From Diphasiastrum complanatum (Eukaryota > Streptophyta > Lycopodiopsida > Lycopodiales > Lycopodiaceae), in the NCBI GenBank assembly GCA_029204225.1, contig CM055113.1:7905852-7969851 (forward strand): a stretch of DNA of 64,000 nt, read 5' to 3'. Below the pieces are notes generated by a model. It saw nothing but the letters and a program-made list of their open reading frames with translations, made no database searches and was not told where the DNA came from. Of this stretch, positions 1-9,365 are shown in pieces (within the stretch, counting starts at the first letter, position 1; every line of letters starts with the position of its first letter). The position numbers and the translations under genes were made by a program.

Positions 1-783
1 TATAATATGATGTGGTATAGAGGGCTTAGCCCGTATCATCCGAGATAGCATATGAATCTGAAGTCGTGAGATGCGTGCCCACTCGGTAGCCGTCGGGCCA
101 GTACTCCATGTCTCTGATGCGTATAGAGTTGAGGGAACTACCATAGTGTCAAAGAGTCGGCACTTACTAATCGCATCTCTAATGTGTGAGCTGAAACATA
201 ATCTATCCAAATCTACCAACGATGCATAGCCCTTCCGTAACTGGGAAAATGTCGCCTATCGCATGCTGAAAGTGGGACTAGAAAATACCATGCCCAGGTA
301 TGTGCAGGAGTCAACTACCTCAAGTGGATGTTCCTCCCATAGAAGCTCCTGTCGCATCATGAAGGATCTGGAGGTGTTAAACACCATAACTTTGGTTTTG
401 GCCACATTCATTGACAATCCCCACTGAATACAAAAGGAGTGAAGCGCATCCAGATGCCGCTGCAGGCCTTCCTTCGTCCTCGAAAGCAAAACCACATCAT
501 CAGCATATAATAGGATAGCGATAATGAGGTCGCCCAATGTGCATCCCTCACCTCCCTCTGTCTGTATAACCTGCTCAAGCTCATCTATATAAACCAAAGA
601 GTGTAGGTGAGAGAGTACATCCTTGCTTAACCCCAATGGTACTCTCTATCTCTGGTGATACAACTCCTGATACTCGGATGCGGCCAATAACTCGTCTGGA
701 CAATGCCACAACTGCTTGTATGATATCCTCCTGGAAGCCACAATCCCGAAGCCTCTGTATTAGTAAATGTCTAGGCACAGAGT
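1..783 (-). pseudogene. LINE reverse transcriptase, C-terminal half (frameshifted)
   Basis: Reading leftward from 783 the minus strand encodes FDSVPRHLLIQRLRDCGF, then IGVKQGCTLSPTLFG (motif B), then after a frame change near 630 IDELEQV and LLYADDVVLLSR, which carries the catalytic ADD of motif C, followed by the SMNVAKTKVMVF thumb-side motif. After another shift near 255 the frame reads LFDTMVVPSTLYASETW and a following helix-rich stretch typical of the region after the RT of such LINEs. At least two frameshifts break it. The first residues of motif A are 5.2 kb away across the nested LTR element. No RNase H domain is visible before the window edge. Confidence 0.82.
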
Positions 784-788
784 CAAAG
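784..788. repeat. Target-site duplication CAAAG, left copy
   Basis: CAAAG directly precedes the TG of the LTR at 789. The same five bases follow the CA at 6,004 (6,005-6,009). A perfect 5-bp duplication at both ends is the expected signature of LTR-retrotransposon integration. Confidence 0.9.
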
Positions 789-1400
789 TGTAGCGCAGGC
801 ATCCCAAAGGGAGCCGGGAACCACGACTTAGCTTCCCAGCCTTCAACTCTTGCCATCCGAACCCACTTGACATACAAGCAGCCAACTCGCCAACAACGAT
901 CAGACTTAACCAACTTGAAGTTCCGAAAACCAACATTGAGATCCAACCTGGCGCCATGCCAGATCGGGGGTCCCGACGTGGGTGACTTCCCTCCAAGCAA
1001 GCCGCCCGACATACATCAAACTTAACCAACTCGAAGCTTCGTTACAAACGAGTAACATCCGTTCCAAGCAAGCGGTCTGACTTACATCAGACTTAACCAA
1101 CTGAAAGCTTCGTCACGAGCGCTGGAAGCCAACCTGGCGCCACGCCAGACTGGACAGCCATAAACAGGTAACATCCACCCAAGCAAGCCATCCAACTCAG
1201 CCGACAGGTTAGAGCCCGTTCCCCAAGAGCTTAACCCATTCACGTTCATGCAAGGAACACTCAGAACCACAAGCCGCGATAGATATGGAAACAACCAGTT
1301 CTTGGACCAAATGGTCCCGACAGCATACCGCTGGCGCCACGGACCGAATGGTCCCGACGGCATACCGCTGGCGTCCCGGGATACGACCCTCAGCTATGTG

Positions 1401-1417
1401 CCAAATTAAAAATTTGG
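1401..1417. other. Hairpin in the LTR
   Basis: CCAAATT and AATTTGG form a perfect 7-bp stem around AAA. The same hairpin lies in the other LTR at 5,372-5,388. It may be an RNA structure near the LTR transcript end; no function is shown. Confidence 0.6.
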
Positions 1418-1887
1418 AAAGCGGCCTTACAACTGGCGCTTTTACCGAACACTGAAACCCAGAAGGTAATCAGAGTCAGTTTGAGGAAAATCCCGCTTTA
1501 TTGATAAATCTGAGAAGGTTACATTTCAAGTGTGTGACCGACCCTAGTCTCCGGGGCGCTAGCATGCCAAGGCGAGAGCCATGACAACATTCCAGCAAGG
1601 GAGGCTGAGACTTGGTTGGAGCTCGCCCTGAGTCGCAACCCGCACTCCCCTATAGTATTGGTGTGATTCGGCACCCCCCCTCATACCAAGCACTCTACCC
1701 AAGCTGGTAAAGCACGTTTTTCTCTCTCTAGGATTTTCTCTTTCTAGAAAGTCATTTTCTCTCTCTAGATTTTATTGATCCCCAGGCTTCCTTTAATCAT
1801 GCCTAGATCGTGTGAGGTGATTGCACATCGATCTGAGCTCTCTGAACTTCGCTAGAACCGATCAAAGATTTTCAGCCATAGGAACTT

Positions 1888-2000
1888 GGCGCCGGCTGGA
1901 TTCTGGTCACAGTGGCGCCGGGAGCGGCGCCGGCGCCGTTGGCGCCGGGAGCAGCAGGGGCGCTGCTGGCGCCGGGGACATAGCTGGCGCCGATGGCGCC
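1888..2000. promoter_or_regulatory. Cluster of eight GGCGCC palindromes in LTR U3
   Basis: GGCGCC occurs at 1,888, 1,914, 1,926, 1,932, 1,941, 1,968, 1,986 and 1,995, and in the other LTR at +3,971. On the element's own strand the block begins 34 bases into the LTR, so it is at the upstream end of U3, where enhancer-like repeats are often found. It is far more GC-rich than its surroundings. A regulatory role is inference. Confidence 0.5.
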
Positions 2001-2033
2001 GCAAGTAAAGCTTGTAAAGGTAGCTTTACAACA

Positions 2034-2047
2034 TCCACCCCACCTTT
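2034..2047 (-). other. Polypurine tract
   Basis: On the minus strand AAAGGTGGGGTGGA directly abuts the start of the 3' LTR (TGTTGTAAAG). This is the normal site for priming plus-strand DNA synthesis and fixes the element orientation. Confidence 0.75.
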
Positions 2048-3897
2048 ATAAAATCTGATGTCCTCATCAGATGTCAGATTAAAGTAAAGGTGTCTCCCAA
2101 TTAAAATGACTATACATTTAAGCTACTAGGCACAGTACTCAATTTACTGGCCACTTTTTATTAACATTGAAGCTGGCACACCACAAGTCGGAGGCTCAGC
2201 TCTTTGTACTGAAAAATTACATAACTTGAAAATATATCTTTGTCTGGGAAAAGCGTAGATTTGATATCGCTTTCGTAAAACCCGAGAACCTTATTAATTG
2301 GTGACAGAGGCCTTTCTTTGAAATGTTCGCCCCTGTCGCTTCTGACTTTCGACTTTGGAACTCCTTTGAGCTCCTGATTTGTCCTTGATGTACTTTGTGT
2401 TGAGCTCCCTGAGCTCCAGGTTTGTTCAGTTCCGCACAGGTATCAAGGCTCCCTGAGCCGAAGGATTTATCGTTTGATTGCCCACTTTATGGTCCACTCC
2501 GTGCCTTGTTGCTTCTGCACCTTGATTTCTCTCCTTGTCCAAGCCTGATCTTGATACTTTTCCATCTTGGCTCTTTAAGGTAGGCAAAGATTGAGTACTC
2601 CGCAATGCACCTCTCACTTAGCTTGAAGTAGCTCTTTGAATCAGCCCAAATGTAACCATTGACCTCGTGGAAAGCCAAAGTGTCGCACCAGTTTGATCCG
2701 CATCCGAACTATCTCTTCGCGTTTGTTTGAAGCACCATGTCCGTCGCGCAAAACTTGACTTTCACAATTCCATCACTGGTCAGTTGCCTCACAGTCAAAA
2801 CAAGAAGTGTACATCGAGCTTGGCTTCAAGTAGCTCTCTTTGAATCAGACACATGCACCCAGAGTTTGCACTAGTCCGATCTCAACGCGAACTGTCCCTT
2901 AGCGTTCGTTCGAAATACCAAGTCTCTCATGCAAGACTCAACTTTCTCAGTTCCTTCATTGATCAGCTGCCTTACACGTAACACAAGCCAGCGTACTCAT
3001 ATGTTTCCTCATCATTGCTGGTCTAGAGAAAGCCTATAACAAACTTTCCTTTCCACAACAAAAACTTGTCAACTTATTAGGTCCAAAGTTCGCCAGTCTC
3101 CTCGTGTGAGTATGGCTAGGTCACCTTGAATTTGCCCCCATTTTGATCAACTTTAATTCAAAATTTGCCCCAAGAGAGAGGTGTGTGTGATAGTTCCCCT
3201 CCACTTAATAGATCAGCTGATCGGACTTTAGAGTAGAGTTCTTCGGACAAAAAGCCTTTCCAACACTTTGCTTCCCATCTGCTAGGATTATGGCTCGATC
3301 CAACTTGTTGCCAATCTCTGAAGAGGATCCTAGTCTTTTCCCCTTTGAGGAAAAACCCAACTGATACTGGATATCACCCATACTCAGTGAGTTTCAGTTC
3401 CGAAGGTGGCCGTCCCAAAATGAAGACCAACTGCTCCATAGAAGATCTCCCCTGAAATTGCCCTTTCCAACTTTTGACTTCCTGCTTGCGTCTGGTGGGC
3501 GTTGTCGCAAATGAAACTAACCCAAGAAATAGGCTAGCCATCCATCCTTTGCAAACATTGAGTCGTTTCGTTGTCGTTCACGTGTGAGTACTTGAACTGC
3601 AAATCCGCCCCACAGATTCTGTAGTCCTCTTTGTTTGATGGTATCAGCCTTCAAAAGAAAAGGTTCCTTCTCGAGCCATCAGCTCCTTGTATCACAAGCA
3701 ATCATGCAAACCAGGAAAAGCACGAGTACTAAGACTCACCACGAATACATACAAGTAAGACACTCAGGCAGGTTTACTAACAAGTAACAAAGACAAGGTC
3801 CCCCTTTGAGATGGTCCTGCCAACGGACCTTTGCCTGGCCGCGCCCATACAAATCGATCACAGAATCAGCCCACATAGGACACCCCTCCAACCATCC
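2048..3897 (-). other. Non-coding internal region of the non-autonomous element
   Basis: No frame here resembles a retroelement protein; the longest are about 63-80 codons and overlap each other. An imperfect duplication is visible: 2,611-2,803 and about 2,810-2,985 share GAAGTAGCTC or CAAGTAGCTC followed by TTTGAATCAG, then a TTCGCGTTTG or TAGCGTTCGT segment, then CAACTTTC or ACTTTCAC, and ATCAGCTGCC or GTCAGTTGCC. Nothing else recognisable is seen. Confidence 0.6.
2611..2985. repeat. Imperfect tandem duplication of about 190 bp
   Basis: Two adjacent diverged units (about 2,611-2,803 and 2,810-2,985). Shared blocks in the same order include AGTAGCTCT, TTTGAATCAG, a CGAACT segment, and CAGTTGCC/CAGCTGCC before a Lys-rich-looking ACACAAG or AACAAG end. 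Confidence 0.55.
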
Positions 3898-4680
3898 GTG
3901 CTTTCACCATTAAGCAGCACATTGCCTCAGTCACGCCCCACCACTTTTTGGTCGATAGCCCTTATAGCTAAACGATCGGCAGCTATCCTTGAATATACCA
4001 CCCCCGTGGACGCACCCGTGCTTTCACCGTCAGGCAGCACATTGCCTCAGTAACGCCCCCACCAAATCTAGTCGATAGCCCTTATAGCTAAACGATCGGC
4101 AGCGTACCCCCCAATCGTGGACGCACCCGTGCTTTCACCGTTAGGCAGCACATTGCCTCAGTAACGCCCCCACAAAATTTGGTCGATAGCCCTTATAGCT
4201 AAACGAATGGCAGCTATCCTTGAATATACCACCCCCGTGGACGCACCCGTGCTTTCACCGTTAGGCAGCACATTGCCTCAGTAACGCCCCCACCAAATTT
4301 AGTTGATAGCCCTTATAGCTAAACGATCGGCAGCATACCACCCAAATCGTGGACGCACCCGTGCTTTCACCGTTAGGCAGCACATTGCCTCAGTAACGCC
4401 CCCACCAAATTTGGTCGATAGCCCTTATAGCTAAACGAACGGTGGTCATCGTGAATATGTCACCCCGCACCCCACAAGGCACAGACCGTGCTTACACCAT
4501 CCTAATGGCAGCACATTGCCTCATCTGTCCTACGTGCAGACGGCGCCAGGCCCGAACCGCGGAAACTGACCGTGCTTACACCTCAAGGGCAGCACTTTGA
4601 CTCATCAAGCCCCCGTCCTGCCAACCACCCCGACCGTGGACGCACCCGTGCTTACACTGTGGGCAGCACCTTGCACAACA
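3898..4680. repeat. Tandem array with alternating 120/111-bp units
   Basis: GTGCTTTCACC begins units at 3,898, 4,018, 4,129, 4,249 and 4,361, with diverged copies starting GTGCTTACAC at 4,488, 4,572 and 4,648. Each unit carries GGCAGCACATTGCCTCAG and AGCCCTTATAGCTAAACGA. Unit lengths alternate 120, 111, 120, 112 because long units contain TATCCTTGAATATACC and short ones lack most of it, giving a dimer of about 231 bp. On the element's strand the array starts just after the primer site, in the leader position. Confidence 0.85.
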
Positions 4681-4744
4681 GTTGTCTTGATGAACCCCAA
4701 ATCGTGGCCATTTCCGTGAGATCCGCATAGCTGACCGGCCAGTC

Positions 4745-4757
4745 GGCTCTGATACCA
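4745..4757 (-). other. Primer binding site (initiator-Met tRNA)
   Basis: The minus strand reads TGGTATCAGAGCC two bases after the end of the 5' LTR. It is the common plant LTR-retrotransposon primer site complementary to the 3' end of initiator tRNA-Met. Confidence 0.88.
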
Positions 4758-4759
4758 CA

Positions 4760-6004
4760 TGTAGCGCAGGCATCCCAAAGGGAGCCGGGAACCACGACTT
4801 AGCTTCCCAGCCTTCAACTCTTGCCATCCGAACCCACTTGACATACAAGCAGCCAACTCGCCAACAACGATCAGACTTAACCAACTTGAAGTTCCGAAAA
4901 CCAACATTGAGATCCAACCTGGCGCCATGCCAGATCGGGGGTCCCGACGTGGGTGACTTCCCTCCAAGCAAGCCGCCCGACATACATCAAACTTAACCAA
5001 CTCGAAGCTTCGTTACAAACGAGTAACATCCGTTCCAAGCAAGCGGTCTGACTTACATCAGACTTAACCAACTGAAAGCTTCGTCACGAGCGCTGGAAGC
5101 CAACCTGGCGCCACGCCAGACTGGACAGCCATAAACAGGTAACATCCACCCAAGCAAGCCATCCAACTCAGCCGACAGGTTAGAGCCCGTTCCCCAAGAG
5201 CTTAACCCATTCACGTTCATGCAAGGAACACTCAGAACCACAAGCCGCGATAGATATGGAAACAACCAGTTCTTGGACCAAATGGTCCCGACAGCATACC
5301 GCTGGCGCCACGGACCGAATGGTCCCGACGGCATACCGCTGGCGTCCCGGGATACGACCCTCAGCTATGTGCCAAATTAAAAATTTGGAAAGCGGCCTTA
5401 CAACTGGCGCTTTTACCGAACACTGAAACCCAGAAGGTAATCAGAGTCAGTTTGAGGAAAATCCCGCTTTATTGATAAATCTGAGAAGGTTACATTTCAA
5501 GTGTGTGACCGACCCTAGTCTCCGGGGCGCTAGCATGCCAAGGCGAGAGCCATGACAACATTCCAGCAAGGGAGGCTGAGACTTGGTTGGAGCTCGCCCT
5601 GAGTCGCAACCCGCACTCCCCTATAGTATTGGTGTGATTCGGCACCCCCCCTCATACCAAGCACTCTACCCAAGCTGGTAAAGCACGTTTTTCTCTCTCT
5701 AGGATTTTCTCTTTCTAGAAAGTCATTTTCTCTCTCTAGATTTTATTGATCCCCAGGCTTCCTTTAATCATGCCTAGATCGTGTGAGGTGATTGCACATC
5801 GATCTGAGCTCTCTGAACTTCGCTAGAACCGATCAAAGATTTTCAGCCATAGGAACTTGGCGCCGGCTGGATTCTGGTCACAGTGGCGCCGGGAGCGGCG
5901 CCGGCGCCGTTGGCGCCGGGAGCAGCAGGGGCGCTGCTGGCGCCGGGGACATAGCTGGCGCCGATGGCGCCGCAAGTAAAGCTTGTAAAGGTAGCTTTAC
6001 AACA
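4760..6004 (-). repeat. 5' LTR of the non-autonomous element
   Basis: Second 1,245-bp LTR copy, starting on the minus strand TGTTGTAAAGCTACC and ending GCGCTACA before the primer site. It contains the same GGCGCC cluster (5,859-5,971) and hairpin as the left copy. Confidence 0.9.
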
Positions 6005-6009
6005 CAAAG
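6005..6009. repeat. Target-site duplication CAAAG, right copy
   Basis: Matches 784-788 and joins the interrupted LINE RT frame (FRKAF then DSVPR). Confidence 0.9.
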
Positions 6010-6640
6010 GCTTTGCGGAAATCCACAAAGCAACAGTATACACGCTCTCTCCTGGCCTTAGCCTCCTCAATGATGGATCTCAAGGTGAAAATATGATCTA
6101 ATGTAGTATATCCTGGTCTGAAACCAACTTGGCCAATGGCATGCAGTGCTCTAGTATCCATCTCTGTACTGATCTCTGACTGAAGAATAGAACCATAAAC
6201 CTTGGCAAAGAGGTGGTTGATCATGATGGTACGATAGTTGTCGGCTTTCATGGGATCACCGCCTTTATGGATAGAATGAATAAGGTTTGTGGACCAAGGG
6301 GAGGGGAAACCAGATGTGATAGTGAGGTTAAAAAGGAAAGAGAGGAAGGGTGAGAGAATGTCAGCGACCTGCTTCAAAAGTTTAGCCTCTAGTTGATCAA
6401 TGTCTTTGGCCTTATGTAGGTTTAACTGGTCGATGGCCTCTTCTACTATGTCTGGGGAGAATATATCAGAAGTACATGTGTATGGGTGTGTGGGAAGTGG
6501 AGGAGTGTCATGTACAGTAGTGTACAACGATGTGGCATAGGTCACCCATGTGCTAAGATCTGTGATCCAGGGTGGAGGTGCTTGTGAAAGGAATTTTTGC
6601 CAAAATGATCGCGACGAGGAGCTAAAGAGAAGGTCCATCA
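6010..6640 (-). pseudogene. LINE reverse transcriptase, N-terminal half
   Basis: An open frame of about 210 codons on the minus strand. It includes DIVEEAIDQLNLHKAKDID (region 0), ILSPFLSFLFN, WSTNLIHSIHKGGDP with NYRTIMIN (motif 1), QVGFRPGYTTLDHIFTLR (motif 2) and YCCFVDFRKAF, the first half of catalytic motif A with its aspartate. The normal NYR-P-IS is altered to NYRTIMIN. The frame is cut at the insertion site of the nested element and resumes at 783. Confidence 0.85.
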
Positions 6641-6898
6641 TCTTCTTCCCCTAGCAGATTTTGTGTGTAATTTTCTTTCTTCGGGTGGTTCCACGATACA
6701 CACAAGATAAGATGAAGTTTCGTGGTCATACCAGGGGTTATGCGGTCGTCGACTATGTCGTAAGTGCTTGGGCCGTGGGGATGGAAAAGCAAGGGATGCA
6801 GCGGTATGCATGGTCCGGACAAGAAAAAGAGACTGGTCCGCCAAAGTATTTGCGTAGGGGAAATGAGTCAGGAGGTCAGATAAGGCTTCCCTGTACAT
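6638..6898 (-). pseudogene. LINE linker between endonuclease and RT
   Basis: 86-codon minus-strand frame beginning MYREALSDLLTHFPYANT, in another frame from both neighbours. Position between the endonuclease and RT and the sequence YREAL/ANTLADQ fit the linker of the same ORF2 polyprotein. There is no distinct domain. Confidence 0.6.
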
Positions 6899-6950
6899 AG
6901 GAGTGTTTTGAGGGTTATATTATACGGTCTTTTTGCTAGGAGTTAATGTA

Positions 6951-7786
6951 CTAGCACATGGGGTGTGAAGAAGGCCAATAGAGAGAGAGAGAGAGGTATG
7001 AGTGGTCAGACAGGGTGGTACGGTGAACCAAGAAAGATGAAATGTAGGGGAGGAGAGATGGCAATCCCATGAAATAGTCAACAACACTACTCTCTCCGCT
7101 GTGTGGAAAACAGGTATAGTCACCTGAATCAGGCCACTGCAGTAAGCCATTATAAATGGCCAATCCATGAGCCTCGCCCAACTGAAGCATCTGCTCTCCA
7201 TATGTGGTAACTGGACCCTCTGCATCTGTTGATCGCGTCGAAGGCCAGGATCATCCCAATCTAAAGCATGTATCCGCTGTGGATCATCCTCTGCTCTATG
7301 GAACTCTGTATGCCTGGACCCAGTCCTGGCATTAAAGTCACTAGCTAAAGGAATATAACCCCGCTCCTCGTATCTGATGATGTCTGAAGAGATATCCATG
7401 TAAGGTGACTCCTCATCTGATGTGAAAAGTGATGTATCCGGTGGAAAATAACAAATGGATAGAAAGAGGTTCAGTCCCATCAAAGTCCGGTCCACCCGAA
7501 TCCAAATGTAGCGAGCTCGCTCATCAGTATGCACCAACTCGACCCAAGGCCGAATGAAGTCGCGGACTAAGCAGGCCACCCCACCAGAACCCCGATCGGT
7601 CAATGTTCTCGTCGACCTCCGATGTGCAGAGTACCAACAAAAACCCGCAACAGCCGGTAGACCTCTTTCTGGACTCTCATGTGTCTCGGTGAGTAGTAGG
7701 ATATCACCTCCCGCACAAAAACCTCTAAAATCTCCGGCGGTAGCTGAAGAGTGAATGCCATTGCAGTTCCATAACCTCAACTGCAA
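6951..7786 (-). pseudogene. LINE ORF2 start: APE-type endonuclease
   Basis: ORF2 starts MQLRLWNCNGIHS, 52 bases after the ORF1 stop. Endonuclease motifs in order: WNCNGI (metal/DNA-binding N), LLTETHESP (catalytic E), RYIWIRV, SICYFPP, ASDFNARTG (DFNAR; the usual preceding G is S) and, after a frameshift near 7,190, SSVVDYFMGL and LSDHSYL with the catalytic D and H. This enzyme nicks target DNA to start target-primed reverse transcription. The second LINE copy at 29.2 kb encodes the same domain, confirming the family. Confidence 0.85.
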
Positions 7787-7837
7787 TGCTCTAGAAAGAG
7801 CCCTCGAACCGCTACCTAGTCCGGAGGGCCTTGATCC

Positions 7838-8423
7838 CTATTTGTCAGGATTCGGAGGATCAATGTATCGAGCTTTGCCATCCTGATAAATTACCCTCTT
7901 CCCCACAGCTTTTGCCTCACTAAATGCTTTTTTCCGATCCGCAACCTGCATGGGAGTGAGATCATCATCCATAAATATAAGTGTACCTCTAAGCTTGGCC
8001 TGCAGTTTGAAATATGGTGGCTGAAATGACTCGGTTGAAGGAGGTTGTACCTTCCTCAACATCCTCCTTGAAAAGAGAAGCCCACGTTTTCGTCTCAGCC
8101 TTATGTTGCTCTATCTTCTCTTCCAATCTTTGAATCTTTGTAGGTTCTCCTTGTTTACTTATTGCTGCCTCCAAAGAAGTAATCCGGGTTAACATGATTT
8201 CTCGTTCAGCGGACATAGATTGAATGATCGCTTGAAGCTGTCCCATTTCCTTTTGTAGAGAGGTGGATTCGTGTTTGATCTGCTCGATGTAAGAGAGAAT
8301 GTATTGCTCAAATGACTTGGCAGGTGTATAGATCTCGGGTATCAAGAAAGAGGAGTGAGCAGGTGGAGGGCAGGGAGTGTGGACTAGATTTGCAGGCAAC
8401 GCTGACATAGTATCGTTCTTCAC
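7838..8423 (-). pseudogene. LINE ORF1: coiled-coil RNA-binding-type protein
   Basis: Starts MKNDTMSALPANL, then a heptad-rich helix (QLQAIIQSMSAEREIML, LEEKIEQHKAETK) likely to trimerise. After a frame change near 8,060 comes a conserved C-terminal block with LRGTLIFMDDDLTPMQV, RKKAFSEAKAVGKRV and YQDGKARYI, and the stop at 7,838. The DDLTP and DGK pattern resembles the ORF1 C-terminus of animal CR1/L2-like LINEs (NEDLTP...R.....GKV). The same block recurs in the copy near 29.0 kb (LRGTWIFMNDDLT). No CCHC zinc knuckle is seen. Confidence 0.7.
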
Positions 8424-8589
8424 CTTATGTAAGGCTCCATCTGTAACAGCAGTAGTACCAAGGGAAGGAATTTGGCAAGGTTATTCATCATAAACCAGAT
8501 AGCATGATCAAACCAGATAATAGAAGAATCGTTTTTGCATTTGTCATCACATCTACATTTTAAAAAAAGGTCTTTTCCAGTTCCAAATC

Positions 8590-9365
8590 CTAGCTTGATG
8601 CAGGCTCAGAAGGACATCTCGAAGGCTTGAATCTACTCATTTTTATGACAGCATCAAAGGCAATAGGGGTGTCAAAAGTGGGATTCTTATGCAAAGCGGC
8701 TTGTTTGCAGGTCTGGACTTCAGCATCAGTAAGATGGGTAAGAGCAATCCAAAGTTCAATAGAGATAGGTGCCAAAAAGTTTACAACAGAAGGCTCCATA
8801 GCTTGTAAGCAGTTTTGGCAAACTTAAACTCAATAGTACGATAGGGCACCAGAGGTACTTGGCAACTCTTAGCTTGACAGAACTCAAAGGAAGACTGATT
8901 GTCGGCTTCACAGATTTCTTGTGAGAAGGATTCAAGTTGGGAAGCACTGTCCTCATCAAGGTCCTCAAACAAAGATCAATGGATGTGGTGAGAGAGGGGG
9001 TTCAATGGGGGTAGGGATATCAATAGTCAAAGCACCATTTTCTTTTTCAAACAGGCAAAAATCTTCCGAATATGAAAATTGCAAAAAATTTCTTCATCAC
9101 CAATGCGTTCAGCATAGTTAGGGAGTTCTATAAAGATATTCTCAACAATGTTCAGGGTATCCTTCTTTTTAATAAAATCCATATAAATCTTGATCCAATT
9201 CATGGTAGTCATTATCACAAGGCAAAAGATTCTATCATCAAGAACAGCAGCATCACTTGTAGCTCTATCAGTAGAAAAAATAAGATTGTGAATCTCAATA
9301 GCTTTCTTCTCAAAGGTAAAGGTTTGGTACTACCCCGACCAAAGGGTAGTCGGGTTTACATATAA
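8590..9365 (-). pseudogene. Unidentified broken minus-strand coding remnant
   Basis: I do not recognise this. Several short frames line up in one direction and join by frameshift: MTTMNWIKIYMDFIKKKDT...ELPNYAERIGDEEIFCNFHIRK, then LTIDIPTPIEPPLSP, then FEDLDEDSASQLESFSQEICEA...VPYRTIEFKFAKTAY, then MEPSVVNFLAPISIELW...SRCPSEPASS with a stop at 8,590. Composition looks protein-like. It could be the 5' part of the LINE ORF1 or a decayed gene fragment lying upstream of it. No domain is assigned. Confidence 0.35.

Larger units (their letters stand above)
789..2033 (-). repeat. 3' LTR of the non-autonomous element
   Basis: 1,245 bp, TG to CA. The copy is indistinguishable from 4,760-6,004 in every stretch compared, and shadow reading frames inside both copies translate identically. 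Contents include a CpG- and GGCGCC-rich block at its minus-strand start, AATAAA-like signals on the minus strand near 1,498 and 1,770, and a hairpin CCAAATTAAAAATTTGG at 1,401-1,417. Apparent small ORFs here are not genes. Confidence 0.9.
789..6004 (-). mobile_element. Non-autonomous LTR retrotransposon inserted in the LINE
   Basis: Two copies of a 1,245-bp sequence (789-2,033 and 4,760-6,004, constant offset 3,971) begin TG and end CA. On the minus strand the 5' LTR (right copy) is followed two bases later by TGGTATCAGAGCC, the initiator-Met primer site, and the 3' LTR (left copy) is preceded by a purine tract at 2,034-2,047. The internal 2,726 bp has no frame above about 80 codons and no recognisable gag, protease, integrase or RT, so it must depend on enzymes supplied in trans. 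It holds two sets of tandem repeats. The LTRs look identical wherever I compared them, implying a very recent insertion. Size fits between TRIM and LARD classes. Confidence 0.9.
1..8423 (-). mobile_element. LINE (non-LTR retrotransposon), split by a nested LTR element
   Basis: On the minus strand the order is ORF1 (coiled coil), APE-type endonuclease, linker, and reverse transcriptase, running off the left edge of the window. The RT is cut in motif A: the upstream half ends VDFRKAF near 6,010 and the downstream half resumes with DSVPRHLL near 784, on the two sides of the LTR element at 789-6,004. The 5-bp sequence CAAAG flanks that element on both sides (784-788 and 6,005-6,009). Frameshifts in ORF1, the endonuclease and the RT show the LINE is dead. 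The 3' end and any A tail lie outside the window. The two-ORF layout and RT motifs such as GVKQGC and YADDVVLL look closer to the Jockey/CR1 group than to plant L1 or RTE, but that needs a phylogeny. Confidence 0.85.

Noticed and set aside
581-1363. Minus-strand ORFs here, duplicated at 4,576-5,334, as genes
   Set aside because: They lie in the two LTR copies and translate identically only because the LTRs are identical. No known domain; the only real coding here is the LINE RT left of 784.
3898-4680. CRISPR array
   Set aside because: Units are about 115 bp and adjacent, with no short repeat separated by unique spacers, in a plant retroelement.
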